Source: Kribbella jejuensis (GTDB taxonomy: Bacteria; Actinomycetota; Actinomycetes; Propionibacteriales; Kribbellaceae). Taken from it: a DNA stretch of 64,000 nt. Made by a program: the position numbers and the translations under genes. The DNA is taken from positions 2,356,001-2,420,000 of the forward strand of contig NZ_VFMM01000001.1 of assembly GCF_006715085.1 (NCBI RefSeq), given 5' to 3'. How positions within the stretch are numbered: position 1 is the first letter of the stretch; each line of letters begins with the position of its first letter. The notes under the pieces were generated by a model, which worked only from the letters and a program-made list of their open reading frames with translations, made no database searches and was not told the DNA's origin. This document shows positions 44,225-53,087 of this stretch, one piece after another.

Positions 44225-46018
44225 TCAGCTCTTACGACGTGAACCCGAGCGACGTTCGGACGGACGGGTGACCGGCTCACCGGCCTCCACCATCGTGTCA
44301 CGCCGATCCGCACCGAACCGGGCGAGGGCGTCGGCGAGCTCCTCGACCGACGGCGTCTCGGCCATCGCGTCGACCCGCAGGCCATGTTCCTCGGCGGTCT
44401 TCAGCGTGGCCGGACCGATCACCGCGATCACGGTCGACGCGTGCGGCTTGCCGGCGATGCCGACCAGGTTCCGGACCGTCGACGACGACGTGAACACGAC
44501 CGCGTCGAACTTGCCGGACTTGATCGCCTCGCGGGTCGGCGCGGGCGGCGGGGCGGCCCGGACGGTCCGGTACGCCGTCACGTCGTCGACCTCCCAGCCC
44601 AGATCGGTCAGGCCCGCGACCAGCGTCTCGGTGGCGATGTCGGCACGCGGCAGGAAGACCCGGTTGATCGGGTCGAGCAGCTCGTCGTACGGCGGCCAGT
44701 CCTCGACCAGCCCGGCGGCCGACTGCTCACCGGACGGGACCAGGTCCGGACGGATGCCCCAGGCACCGATCGCCTCGGCGGTCTTGTCGCCGACCGCGGC
44801 GATCTTCAGCCCGGAGAACGCCCGCGCGTCCAGCCCGTACTCGTCGAACTTCTCCCGGACCGCCTTCACCGCGTTGACCGAGGTGAACGCGACCCACTCG
44901 TACCGGCCCTCGACCAGGCCGCGGATCGCCTTGTCCATCTGCTGCGGGTTCCGCGGCGGCTCGACGGAGATCGTCGGTACCTCTTCCGGCATCGCGCCGT
45001 AGCGACGCAGCCGGTCCATCAGCGGACCGGCCTGGTCCTTGGTCCGCGGCACCAGGATCCGCCAGCCGAACAGCGGCTTGGTCTCGAACCAGGACAGCGA
45101 CTCACGCTGCTCGACCACCGCGCCGACCACGATCACGGCCTCGCCGGTGACCTTCGCGGTCCGCAGGTCGGTGACGATCGTCTCGAGCGTGCCGACCACG
45201 CTGGTCTGCGAGGTCGTCGTACCGCCGACGGTCGCGGCGACCGGGGTGGCGGCGTCGAAGCCGGCCTCGATCAGCCCGGCGACCGTCTCCTTCAGCACCT
45301 CGGACGTGTTCAGCAGCACCAGGGTCTGCTTCGGCTGCAGCCGGGTCAGGTCGAGCTTGTTCTCGGCGAGGTCGACGACGGTGACCTCGCGGTCGCCCTT
45401 CATGGTCAGCGGGATCCCGGCGTACGTCGGCACCGCGCTCACCTCGCTGACACCCGGGACGACGTTGAACCCGATGCCCGCCTTCTTGCACGCGGCCGCC
45501 TCCTCGGCGCCGCTGGAGAAGGTGAACGGGTCACCGGTCAGCAGCCGGACGACGTTCGCCGCGGTCTTGGCCGTCTTCACCACGAGCCGGGCCCGGGCCG
45601 CGACCTTCAGCGCCCGGCTGCCCTCGGTACCGGAGCCGTCGACGACCTCGACGCCGGGCCGGCAGTATGCCAGGAACGGGTCGTGTTCGGGGCCCTCGAC
45701 AACGACCGCGTCGGCGTTCGCGAGCACGTCCCGGCCGGCCAGCGTCAGCAGCGCCGGGTCACCAGGACCGACGCCGACGAACGTGACATGGCCGAGCGGT
45801 TTGGTCTGCTTGACGGTACTGGTGGCGGCCTTCTGCGGTGCCGCGGTGGCGGCTGTCTTCGCGCTCACGTCTGCCTTCGCCCTCGTCGTTTTCGTGCTCG
45901 TCCTGTGGGCCGTCTTCTGCGCCGTCTTCCGGGCAGTTTTCTGGACCGTCTTCTGGGCTGTTTTCTGGGCCGTCTGGGCCTTCTTGTGCGCCGTGCTCGT
46001 GCCCTGTGCCGGTGTCAT
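44225..46018 (-). CDS. hemD: fused uroporphyrinogen-III methyltransferase and synthase
   Basis: A 597-residue bifunctional protein. Residues about 8-66 form an Ala/Lys/Thr/Gln tail with repeated AQKT-type units, like a histone H1 tail. About 72-310 is a CobA/SUMT-type methylase (FVGVGPGDPALLTLAG, LLTGDPFTFSSGAEE, TYAGIPLTM), and about 330-580 is HemD (GWRILVPRTKDQAGPLM, WVAFTSVNAVKA, FDAVVFTSSSTVRNLVG). It cyclises hydroxymethylbilane to uroporphyrinogen III, and may methylate it for siroheme. The ATG overlaps the hemC stop. Confidence 0.93.
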   Translation of the reverse strand: MTPAQGTSTAHKKAQTAQKTAQKTVQKTARKTAQKTAHRTSTKTTRAKADVSAKTAATAAPQKAATSTVKQTKPLGHVTFVGVGPGDPALLTLAGRDVLANADAVVVEGPEHDPFLAYCRPGVEVVDGSGTEGSRALKVAARARLVVKTAKTAANVVRLLTGDPFTFSSGAEEAAACKKAGIGFNVVPGVSEVSAVPTYAGIPLTMKGDREVTVVDLAENKLDLTRLQPKQTLVLLNTSEVLKETVAGLIEAGFDAATPVAATVGGTTTSQTSVVGTLETIVTDLRTAKVTGEAVIVVGAVVEQRESLSWFETKPLFGWRILVPRTKDQAGPLMDRLRRYGAMPEEVPTISVEPPRNPQQMDKAIRGLVEGRYEWVAFTSVNAVKAVREKFDEYGLDARAFSGLKIAAVGDKTAEAIGAWGIRPDLVPSGEQSAAGLVEDWPPYDELLDPINRVFLPRADIATETLVAGLTDLGWEVDDVTAYRTVRAAPPPAPTREAIKSGKFDAVVFTSSSTVRNLVGIAGKPHASTVIAVIGPATLKTAEEHGLRVDAMAETPSVEELADALARFGADRRDTMVEAGEPVTRPSERRSGSRRKS

Positions 46019-46917
46019 GTTCGCTCCAGCAACTCGTTCGCCAGCGCTCTGCCGAGACCCGCGGGGTCGTCCACCGGGCCGTTCGCGGACAGCCGCCGGA
46101 CGCCGTCCTCCTGGCCGAGCGCACCCCGCAGCCACAGCTCCGGGCCGTCGTCGCCCTCGACCACCTCGGCGAGCGCGCCGACCGGAGCCGTGCAGCCTGC
46201 CTCGAGGGTGGCCAGCAACTGCCGCTCCGCGGTGACCGCCGCCCGGGTGGCCGGGTCCTCCAGCGGTGCGAGCGCAGCCAGTACGTCGGTGGCGTCCGCA
46301 CGGCACTCGACAGCCAGGGCCGCCTGTCCCGGCGACGGCAGCATCTGGATCGGGTCCAGCGTCTCGGTCACCTCGTCGAGCCGTCCCAGCCGGGCCAGCC
46401 CGGCGCGGGCCAGCACCACCGCGTCGACCTTGCCGTCGGCAACGAGGCCGATCCGGGTGTCCACGTTGCCGCGGATGCCCGTGCACTCCAGGCCCAGACC
46501 GAGCGCCTCGATCTGCGCCGACCGGCGCGGCGCACCGGTACCGATCACCGCGCCGCGCGGCAGCTCACCGAGGGTCAGCCCGTCGCGGGCGACCAGGACG
46601 TCGCGCGGGTCCTCACGGACCGGGATCGCGCCGATCACCAGACCGTCGACCGGCGCGGTCGGGAGATCCTTCAGCGAGTGCACGGCGATGTCGATCTCGC
46701 CGGCCAGCAGCGCGTCCCGCAGCGCGCTCACGTAGATCCCGGTGCCACCGATCTGCTCGACCGGCGACACCTTGTCCACGTCGCCGGTGGTGGAGATCGG
46801 GACCAACTCGACCTCGTGACCGAGGTTCCGGAGCGCGTCCGCGACCAGCGTGGACTGCGCGATCGCCAGCTTGGACCGGCGGGTACCAAGTCGAATCTGC
46901 CGAATCTGCTGGGTCAT
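46015..46917 (-). CDS. hemC: porphobilinogen deaminase (hydroxymethylbilane synthase)
   Basis: A 300-residue enzyme that builds hydroxymethylbilane from four porphobilinogens. Landmarks are IRLGTRRSKLAIAQS at the N terminus, AVHSLKDLPT, the substrate Arg loop TGAPRRSAQ, IRGNVDTR, and the dipyrromethane cofactor Cys in LEAGCTAPVGA (about 242). It overlaps both neighbours by ATGA, hemA upstream and hemD downstream. Confidence 0.97.
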   Translation of the reverse strand: MTQQIRQIRLGTRRSKLAIAQSTLVADALRNLGHEVELVPISTTGDVDKVSPVEQIGGTGIYVSALRDALLAGEIDIAVHSLKDLPTAPVDGLVIGAIPVREDPRDVLVARDGLTLGELPRGAVIGTGAPRRSAQIEALGLGLECTGIRGNVDTRIGLVADGKVDAVVLARAGLARLGRLDEVTETLDPIQMLPSPGQAALAVECRADATDVLAALAPLEDPATRAAVTAERQLLATLEAGCTAPVGALAEVVEGDDGPELWLRGALGQEDGVRRLSANGPVDDPAGLGRALANELLERT

Positions 46918-48191
46918 GCCTGCTCACCACCCTTCGGCGTGGTGACCGCGTCGACGGCCGCCTGGTCGAGTGCGAACAGCTGCCGCAGCGCGTCGGCGTA
47001 CGTCGGTCCGCCCGGATCGCCGCCGAGTTCCTTCACCCGGACGGTCGGGTTGTGCAGCACTTTGTCGACGACCCGGTGGATGGTCCGCTCGACCTCGTGC
47101 CGCTCGTGCTCGTCGAGGTCCGGCAGCCGGCGCTCCAGCCGGGCCAGTTCCTGCTCGACCAGCGAGGTCGCCATCGCCCGCAGCGCGACCACCGTCGGCG
47201 CCACCGACGCGGCCCGCCGGGTCGCCTCGAACGCACCGGTCTCCTCGCCGACGATCCGCCGTACCTCGTCGATGTCGGCCTCGCTGCCGCCCGCCGTACC
47301 GACCAGGTCGGCCAGCGTGATCAGCGTGACGCCCGGGATCCGGGCCGCCTCGGGTGCGACGTCGCGCGGGAGCGCCACGTCCAGTACGCCGAGGGCGCGC
47401 CCGTCGGCGGCGTTCCGGATCATCTCCTCGGTGATCACCACGCCGCGAGCGCCGGTGCAGGACACCAGCAGATCGGCCTCGGTCAGCGCGGCCGGTACGT
47501 CGGCCAGCCGGATCGCCGTACCGCCGATCCGGTCGGTCAGCGCGACCGCGCGGTCGTAGTTGCGGTTGGCAACCGTCACGCTCTGCGCGCCGTTGGTCAT
47601 CAGGGTCTGCGCGGCCAGCGAGGCCATCGAACCGGCGCCGACGATCAGCGCCCGGCGACCCTCGCTACCACCGACGGCTTCCAGCCCGGCGGAGACGACC
47701 GAGCGGCCGGCCGAATCGATGCCGGTCTCGGTCCGGGCCCGCTTGCCGACCCGCAACGCGTGCTGGAACAGGGCGTTCAGGTCGGTGCCGATGGTCTCGT
47801 TGTCCTGGGCGGCCCGGAGCGTCTCCTTGAGCTGGCCGAGGATCTGGCTCTCGCCGACGATCATCGAGTCCAGCCCGACCGCGACCTGGAACAGGTGCGC
47901 GACCGCGCCCTCCTCGAAGTGCACGTACAGGTGCTCGGCGAGGTCGAGCAGCGGTACGCCGGTGACGTCGGACAGGATCGCGGTGACCTCGTCCATCCCG
48001 GCGTGGAACCGGTCGACCACTGCGTACACCTCGGTGCGGTTGCAGGTGGCAACGACCGCGGACTCCGCCACGGCAGCCGAGTTGCGGACCATCAGACCGA
48101 GCTTGGTCGCGGCCTCCGCGTCCAGCGCAACCCGCTCGAGCACATCGATCGCAGCGGAACGATGGCTGATACCGACTACCAGATAGCTCAT
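46914..48191 (-). CDS. hemA: glutamyl-tRNA reductase
   Basis: A 425-residue enzyme that makes glutamate-1-semialdehyde from Glu-tRNA, the first committed step of the C5 heme pathway. The catalytic Cys50 is in VVATCNRTEVYAV, the NADPH domain has ALIVGAGSMASLAAQTL, and the C-terminal dimerisation helices follow. The start MSYLVVGISHRSA at 48191 is fixed by the family and by the ATGA overlap with rex. hemL, which uses the product, lies in a separate operon at 15902-17224. Confidence 0.97.
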   Translation of the reverse strand: MSYLVVGISHRSAAIDVLERVALDAEAATKLGLMVRNSAAVAESAVVATCNRTEVYAVVDRFHAGMDEVTAILSDVTGVPLLDLAEHLYVHFEEGAVAHLFQVAVGLDSMIVGESQILGQLKETLRAAQDNETIGTDLNALFQHALRVGKRARTETGIDSAGRSVVSAGLEAVGGSEGRRALIVGAGSMASLAAQTLMTNGAQSVTVANRNYDRAVALTDRIGGTAIRLADVPAALTEADLLVSCTGARGVVITEEMIRNAADGRALGVLDVALPRDVAPEAARIPGVTLITLADLVGTAGGSEADIDEVRRIVGEETGAFEATRRAASVAPTVVALRAMATSLVEQELARLERRLPDLDEHERHEVERTIHRVVDKVLHNPTVRVKELGGDPGGPTYADALRQLFALDQAAVDAVTTPKGGEQA

Positions 48192-48943
48192 GCGCCGAGG
48201 CCTCCCCCGACACTCGGGAGATCCGTCAGGCCGTTCATCGTTGGTAGTTCGGGCACCTCGGGGAGCGCCGCCTCTCCGGACTTTCGTTGTTCGTGGTACG
48301 CCAGGATCTGAAGCTCGATCGAGAGGTCCACCTTGCGGATGTCGACGCCGTCGGGCACGGACAGCACCACGGGCGCGAAGTTCAGGATGCTGGTGACGCC
48401 GGCGGCGACCAGCCGGTCGCACACCTCCTGCGCCGGACCGGCGGGAGTGGTGATGACCCCGATCGAGACCCGATCGGCCTTCACGATGTCCTCGAGCTGG
48501 GCGAAGTCGCGGACCTCCATGTCGCCGATCCGCTCACCGACCAGGTTCGGGTCGGCGTCGAGCAGCGCGACGATCCGGAAGCCGCGGGTGCCGAAGCCGG
48601 AGTAGTTCGCCAGCGCGTGGCCGAGGTTTCCGATCCCGACGATGACGACCGCCCAGTCCTGGGTGACGCCGATCTCGCGGGCGATCTGGTAGCGCAGGTA
48701 CTCGACGTCGTAGCCGACGCCGCGGGTGCCGTACGACCCCAGGTAGGACAGGTCCTTGCGGAGCTTGGCCGAGTTCACGCCGGCCGCGGTCGCCAGGTCC
48801 TCGCTCGACGCGGTGGCGGTCCCACCGTCGGAGAGCGCGGTCAGGGCCCGCAGATACACCGGCAAGCGCGCGACAGTCGCCTCGGGGATGCCGCGTTCGG
48901 TTCTCGTCGGCGGGCCGGGGCGACGGCTGCTGGCACGCGTCAC
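48188..48943 (-). CDS. rex: redox-sensing repressor Rex
   Basis: A 251-residue NADH/NAD sensor. The N-terminal winged helix (about 20-90) has GVNSAKLRKDLSYLGSYGTRGVGYDV, the Rossmann domain has VIVGIGNLGHALANY (about 102-116), and the C-terminal swap helix ends the core. In Streptomyces Rex represses its own rex-hemACD operon and cytochrome bd genes while NADH is low. The GTG start at 48943 is the best upstream of the conserved region. A site close to the Rex operator lies 65 bases upstream. Confidence 0.96.
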   Translation of the reverse strand: MTRASSRRPGPPTRTERGIPEATVARLPVYLRALTALSDGGTATASSEDLATAAGVNSAKLRKDLSYLGSYGTRGVGYDVEYLRYQIAREIGVTQDWAVVIVGIGNLGHALANYSGFGTRGFRIVALLDADPNLVGERIGDMEVRDFAQLEDIVKADRVSIGVITTPAGPAQEVCDRLVAAGVTSILNFAPVVLSVPDGVDIRKVDLSIELQILAYHEQRKSGEAALPEVPELPTMNGLTDLPSVGGGLGA

Positions 48944-49007
48944 AATTCTCCTGGGAGCGGTTGGTTCACCGCGGTCTGACGGCCGGCGGCTCTCTTACTC
49001 TAGGAGC

Positions 49008-49025
49008 TTGTGAACGTGAGAACAA
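49008..49025. promoter_or_regulatory. Rex operator (ROP), one strong and one weak half
   Basis: TTGTGAACGTGAGAACAA has a perfect left half (TTGTGAA) and a right half matching TTCACAA at four of seven positions. It lies in the 100-base gap before rex. Autorepression of rex-hemACD through such a site is established in Streptomyces coelicolor; here it is inferred. Confidence 0.65.
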
Positions 49026-49043
49026 AATCGGTGGAAGTGAGCC

Positions 49044-49280
49044 CTACCTCATCAGGGCTTTTCGCAGTCGGGCGGGGTCCACACGCCAGAAGTCGTGCTG
49101 CTTGCCGTCCACGAAGGTGACCGGGATCTGTTCCCCGTACTGCGTGAACAGGCGGTCATCCTGGGTGATGTCGACCTCGCTCCACTCCACGCCCGCCTCG
49201 GCGCAGACCGCCCGGATGACCTCCCGGGCGTCGTCGCAGAGATGACAGCCCGGCTTTCCATACATGACGACTCTGGTCAT
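49044..49280 (-). CDS. glutaredoxin-like protein (Rv0508 type)
   Basis: A 78-residue thioredoxin-fold protein. Cys12 and Cys15 are in YGKPGCHLCDDAR, and the cis-proline region is GEQIPVTFVDG. It is the single-domain glutaredoxin-like family that sits before hemA in actinobacteria (M. tuberculosis Rv0508). It may reduce disulfides or handle low-molecular thiols. Its ATG overlaps the stop of the acyl-CoA ligase gene (ATGA). Confidence 0.88.
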   Translation of the reverse strand: MTRVVMYGKPGCHLCDDAREVIRAVCAEAGVEWSEVDITQDDRLFTQYGEQIPVTFVDGKQHDFWRVDPARLRKALMR

Positions 49281-50719
49281 CGCTCCCGCAACCGTCCCTT
49301 CGCGACCTTGCCGGTGACCGAGTGCGGGAGGTGGTCGACCACCTCGATGTCGACCGGGCTCTTGAACCGGGCCAGCCGGCCCTCGGCGTACGCGCGCACC
49401 TCCCGGACGTCGACCGATGCGTCCGGCAACGGCACGACGAACGCCTTCACCGCCTCGCCGGTCTCCTCCGACGGTACGCCGATCACCGCCGCCTCCCGGA
49501 CCCCCGGAGCCGCGACCAGGACGTCCTCGACCTCGCTCGGGAAGACGTTGAAGCCGGACACGATGATCAGCTCGCGCAGCCGGTCGACCAGGAACAGGTC
49601 GCCGTCGGCGTCCAGGAACCCGACGTCGCCGGTCCGGTACCAGCCGTCGGCGTCCGGGCCGTCCGCCCCGTCCGGCCAGTAGCCGGAGAACAGGTTGCCG
49701 CCGCGGATCAGGATCTCGCCGGGGTCGTCGCCCTCGACGTCCTCGCCGCGCTCGTCGGCGATCCGCAGCTCGACGTTCGGCAGCGGACGACCGACCGAGC
49801 CGGGCTTCGGCGCGGCCTCGCCGAGCGTCGTGGTGACGCCTGGGGAGGCCTCGGTCAGTCCGTACCCCTGGTGGACGTACAGCCCGGTCGCCTGCTCGAA
49901 CCGGTCCGCGAGCCCGCGGTCGAGCGTGGACGCGCCGGTCAGGACGACCTTGACCGTCTTCAGTGCGGCGCGCAGATCCGGGCGGGACAGCAGCGCGTGC
50001 AGGGCCGGCGGGGCGAGCGGCAGCCGCGTCACGCCGTACCGTCGGATCAGCTCGAGGGTCTGCTCGGGGTCGAAGCGGCGCTCGACGATCAGCGCGGCGC
50101 CGGTCGCGACCGCCCAGCCGAGGACCGCGTTCAGACCGAAGGCGTGGAACATCGGCAGCACCCCGAGGACCACGTCGTCGGGGCCCATCCGGTCCTCGCC
50201 GAGCTCGGTGAGGTTTCGCACGTTTGCGGCAAGTGCCCGATGGGTGAGCATCGCGGCACGCGGATCTCCACTGGTTCCGGACGTGTACAGAAGCACCGCG
50301 AGCGACTCGGGATCGATCGGCGGCGGTAACGGAACGTCACCATGGAGCTCGTCCGGAGCCACCGCCCGGAGACCTTCGATGCGGTCGGCAAGGACCGCGT
50401 CGGCGATCGCCAGCCGGGCCCCGGAGTGCGCCGCGACAGTCGCCAGCTCGGGCTTCGTGAGACCGGTGTTCAGCGGTACGGCGACCAGGCCGGCGCGAAG
50501 AACGCCCAGGTAGGACGTGACAAATTCGATGCTGTTGGCAACCAGGAGCAGGACCCGGTACCCGGGCACCAGGCCGGCCGCGGCGAGCCCCCGCGCGGTC
50601 CGGTCGACGGCCTGGTCGAGCTCGCTCCAGGTCAGCCGCCGGTCGCCGTCGACCAGCGCGAGACGCTCGCCGTGACGTTGCGCTGTGTCACGAAGGATGT
50701 CCGCGAAATTCACGTTCAC
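49277..50719 (-). CDS. AMP-dependent acyl-CoA synthetase
   Basis: A 480-residue class I adenylate-forming enzyme. The P-loop is LLYTSGTSGDPRAAM (the usual Lys at the end is replaced by Arg-Ala-Ala), A5 is QGYGLTEASPG, A7 and A8 are YRTGDVGFLDADGDLFLVDRL-like with RELIIVSGFNVFPSE, and the catalytic Lys is in TGKVAKG. It probably activates a fatty or aromatic acid. GTG 50719 was used, with another GTG two codons later. It may start the operon that leads to grx and rex. Confidence 0.9.
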   Translation of the reverse strand: MNVNFADILRDTAQRHGERLALVDGDRRLTWSELDQAVDRTARGLAAAGLVPGYRVLLLVANSIEFVTSYLGVLRAGLVAVPLNTGLTKPELATVAAHSGARLAIADAVLADRIEGLRAVAPDELHGDVPLPPPIDPESLAVLLYTSGTSGDPRAAMLTHRALAANVRNLTELGEDRMGPDDVVLGVLPMFHAFGLNAVLGWAVATGAALIVERRFDPEQTLELIRRYGVTRLPLAPPALHALLSRPDLRAALKTVKVVLTGASTLDRGLADRFEQATGLYVHQGYGLTEASPGVTTTLGEAAPKPGSVGRPLPNVELRIADERGEDVEGDDPGEILIRGGNLFSGYWPDGADGPDADGWYRTGDVGFLDADGDLFLVDRLRELIIVSGFNVFPSEVEDVLVAAPGVREAAVIGVPSEETGEAVKAFVVPLPDASVDVREVRAYAEGRLARFKSPVDIEVVDHLPHSVTGKVAKGRLRER

Positions 50720-51086
50720 CAGGCGAGTCTGTCACGGCCGGGATGCAGGCACGGACGCACCGGGTTTGGCCAGAACGGTTGCAGCAGAGCGTGACCACCG
50801 ATATACAGGTGACTTCGCGAGCGAGCTTCTGCTGAACCTCACACTGCAGAAACCCGTCCGCGCGGGGACCCTCATGCGCGATGTACCACCCCCGACAGCA
50901 GGCTGCTCCGTGATGTGCGGACGCGGTCCGCTGGCGCATTCACGCAAGCTTCGGACCGGACGGAAGGCGGCACGCCCCAGCCTGTTGACAGCCCGTACAT
51001 GAGCAGTAACGTTCGGTGCTGTCCCAGAGTCACTGAGGCCATTCGCGGATGTGTCGAACGACGTGTCAGTCGAACGGGGAGACAAC
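50720..51086 (+). promoter_or_regulatory. divergent region with sigma-70-type promoter for the ECF gene
   Basis: 367 bases with no convincing gene. On the plus strand TTGACA (50985-50990) and TAACGT (51007-51012) are separated by 16 bases, a good housekeeping promoter for the sigma gene, giving a leader of about 70 bases. A GGGGAG ribosome site is at 51076-51081. Nothing clear was found on the minus strand apart from TATATC near 50810. Confidence 0.55.
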
Positions 51087-51659
51087 TTGACCACGCCGGA
51101 ACCAAGCCCGGACGGGATGCGACGTGCTGAGCTCGTCGATCGCGCCCAGGCCGGGGACGTCGGTGCCTTCGGTGAGCTGTACGACGAGTACTCGCTCACC
51201 GTCTATCGCTACATCTACGCCCGGGTGTCGTCGTCGGCACTCGCCGAGGACCTGACCAGCGAGACCTTCGTCCGGGCGCTCCGGGCGCTGGACTCGTTCC
51301 GCTGGCAGGGCCGGGACTTCGGCGCCTGGCTGGTGACGATCGCCCGGAACCTGATCACCGACCACTACAAGTCCGGCCGGGTCCGGCTCGAGGTGGTCAC
51401 CGACGAGATCGAGACCCACGACCGGCAGACCGAGGGCCCGGAGATCGACGTGCTGGCCGCGGCCACCGCCGAGGTACTCCGGGACGCGGTGGCCGGCCTG
51501 CCCGACGAGCAGCGCGACTGCCTGACCATGCGGTTCTTCGCCGGTCTGTCGATCGCCGAGACGGCCAAGGCGCTGGAGAAGTCCGAAGGCGCCGTCAAGC
51601 AACTGCAACTGAGGGCCGTACGGCACTTGGCGAAGGTTATCCCCAAGGACTTGAGATGA
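51087..51659 (+). CDS. ECF sigma factor, BldN-like
   Basis: A 190-residue sigma-70 family protein. Region 2 spans YDEYSLTVYRYIYARVSS through FVRALRALDSFRWQGRDF, and region 4 is LPDEQRDCLTMRFFAGLSIAETAKALEKSEGAVKQLQLRA. It matches BldN/SigD-like group sigma factors whose genes are followed by DUF5667 proteins. TTG 51087 is preferred because GGGGAG lies 5 bases upstream; a GTG at 51051 has no such site. It probably serves development or envelope stress. Confidence 0.88.
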   Translation: MTTPEPSPDGMRRAELVDRAQAGDVGAFGELYDEYSLTVYRYIYARVSSSALAEDLTSETFVRALRALDSFRWQGRDFGAWLVTIARNLITDHYKSGRVRLEVVTDEIETHDRQTEGPEIDVLAAATAEVLRDAVAGLPDEQRDCLTMRFFAGLSIAETAKALEKSEGAVKQLQLRAVRHLAKVIPKDLR

Positions 51660-51765
51660 GGCGGATGACAACGAACGTCTTTCGTAACCCGTCAGGGAGT
51701 TACCTCGTTTGCCTGGTGAGGACCTGTCGGTGACCCCGACTGGCCATTGAGGAGAACGAGAACTC

Positions 51766-52986
51766 ATGAGTGACCTACACAGGGCTCGAGCGCGCGCGGA
51801 GGCATTCGCGCACGCCGTCGATCACGGGCCCCGTCACTCCGCGCGACTGGGCGACGATCCAGAGTTGCTGGAAGCTGTGGAGCTGGTCGGACGGCTGAGG
51901 ACCGCCGGCGCAGTTGCACCGCGACCCGAGTTCAGTGCCGAGCTGCGGCACCGCCTGATGGAGCAGGCGGCGGCGCGGGCGGCGACCACTGCGACTCAAC
52001 TGACGGTGCACACAGCACCAGACGACTCGGACGACCCGCCGGGTAGCGAGGACGTTGGCGCGTCCGTGACAGATATCCGCCGCCGCCAGAGCCGGAGGAT
52101 CCGGCTGGTGGCATCGACTGCCGCGCTGGTGCTGCTGGGAGGTGGCATCGGTTCTGCCGCCGCCGCCCAGCAGGCGATGCCCGGCGACACCTTGTACGGG
52201 ATGAAGCGCAGCATCGAGAACGTGGCCACCAATGTGGGCGTCGGCGACGACTCCCGCGGCCGGCGCGATCTCGAACATGCCATGACCCGGCTGTCCGAAG
52301 TCCAGGAGCTGGCCACCAACGGCGGCTCGGTGGGCACGATCAACGCGACCCTGGACGACTTCTCGAAGCAGGCCCGCCAGGGCGTGTCCAGACTGCTCGC
52401 GTCGTACCAGCAGAACAGCGACCAGAGTTCGATCACGGCGATCACGAGCTTCATCACCAGCGCCCGCCAGGCTCTCGGTGAGCTCGCGCCGCAGTTGCCA
52501 CCCGAATCGCTGAAGTCCGGAGTCGAGGCGCTCGCCACCATCGAGCAGCTGGCCGGCCACACCGCGGCCGCCTGCCCGAAGTGCGACGCACCGAAGCCGG
52601 CTTCCGGTGCACCGAGCACCGGTTCGAACCGTCCGAACCGCACCAGCCCCGGCGCTACCCAGCCGAGCGATCCGGTCCAGGCGTCCTCGACGAGTCCGAA
52701 GGCCTCGGCGACGATCCCGACCCCGGTGGACTCCGGCTCGCTGCAGCCCAGCACCGCGCCGACCAACCTGCCGAACACGACGATCGTCGAGGAGTCCACC
52801 GCTCCGCCGCCGAGCGCCCTGAAGACACCACCCAAGACGTCGTCGTCGAACTCGCCGATTGCGACGCCCACGGTGCTGCCTTCCACCCTGACCCCGTCCA
52901 CACCGGCGTGGCCGTGGCCGTTCCCGTCCACCCCGCTGATCAACCTGCCCGGCGTTCTCCAGACGTTGCTTCCGCCCTGGAAGTAG
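51766..52986 (+). CDS. DUF5667 membrane protein, probable anti-sigma partner
   Basis: A 406-residue protein. The N-terminal cytoplasmic part is about 1-115, a single membrane helix is at about 118-138 (IRLVASTAALVLLGGGIGSA), then the DUF5667 domain (about 139-265, with QQAMPGDTLYGMKRSIENV), then a Pro/Ser/Thr-rich tail. In this gene order such proteins are RsbN-like anti-sigma factors of BldN-type sigmas. There is no zinc HxxxCxxC motif in the cytoplasmic part. It is 106 bases downstream of the sigma gene and ends at a strong terminator. Confidence 0.85.
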   Translation: MSDLHRARARAEAFAHAVDHGPRHSARLGDDPELLEAVELVGRLRTAGAVAPRPEFSAELRHRLMEQAAARAATTATQLTVHTAPDDSDDPPGSEDVGASVTDIRRRQSRRIRLVASTAALVLLGGGIGSAAAAQQAMPGDTLYGMKRSIENVATNVGVGDDSRGRRDLEHAMTRLSEVQELATNGGSVGTINATLDDFSKQARQGVSRLLASYQQNSDQSSITAITSFITSARQALGELAPQLPPESLKSGVEALATIEQLAGHTAAACPKCDAPKPASGAPSTGSNRPNRTSPGATQPSDPVQASSTSPKASATIPTPVDSGSLQPSTAPTNLPNTTIVEESTAPPPSALKTPPKTSSSNSPIATPTVLPSTLTPSTPAWPWPFPSTPLINLPGVLQTLLPPWK

Positions 52987-53002
52987 CAGGCACCAGTCGT
53001 GC

Positions 53003-53032
53003 AAAGGCCCCCGGCATTCGCCGGGGGTCTTT
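53003..53032 (+). terminator. intrinsic terminator after the DUF5667 gene
   Basis: AAAGGCCCCCGGC pairs with GCCGGGGGTCTTT (13 pairs including one G-T) around ATTC, directly after the DUF5667 stop. The arms end in AAA and TTT, so it works in both directions between convergent genes. Confidence 0.88.
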
Positions 53033-53042
53033 CGCGTGTTTC

Positions 53043-53074
53043 TTGGTGCCTGTTGGTGCCTGTTGGTGCCTGTT
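53043..53074. repeat. short tandem repeat, 10-base unit, three copies
   Basis: The unit TTGGTGCCTG occurs three times in a row between the terminator and the acyltransferase stop, followed by a partial copy. GGTCAGAA is repeated just after. Copy number may vary between strains through slippage. Confidence 0.7.
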
Positions 53075-53087
53075 GTGGTCAGAAAGG

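Noticed and set aside
44225-46486. A longer HemD beginning before the hemC stop
   Set aside because: The extension reads through hemC in another frame and is low-complexity; the ATG at 46018 overlaps the hemC stop as ATGA, like the other genes of the operon.
52621-52640. A tRNA T-loop-like GGTTCGAACC
   Set aside because: It is inside the DUF5667 coding sequence and no cloverleaf can be formed around it.
53043-53074. A CRISPR array
   Set aside because: Only three adjoining 10-base units with no spacers; it is a simple tandem repeat.
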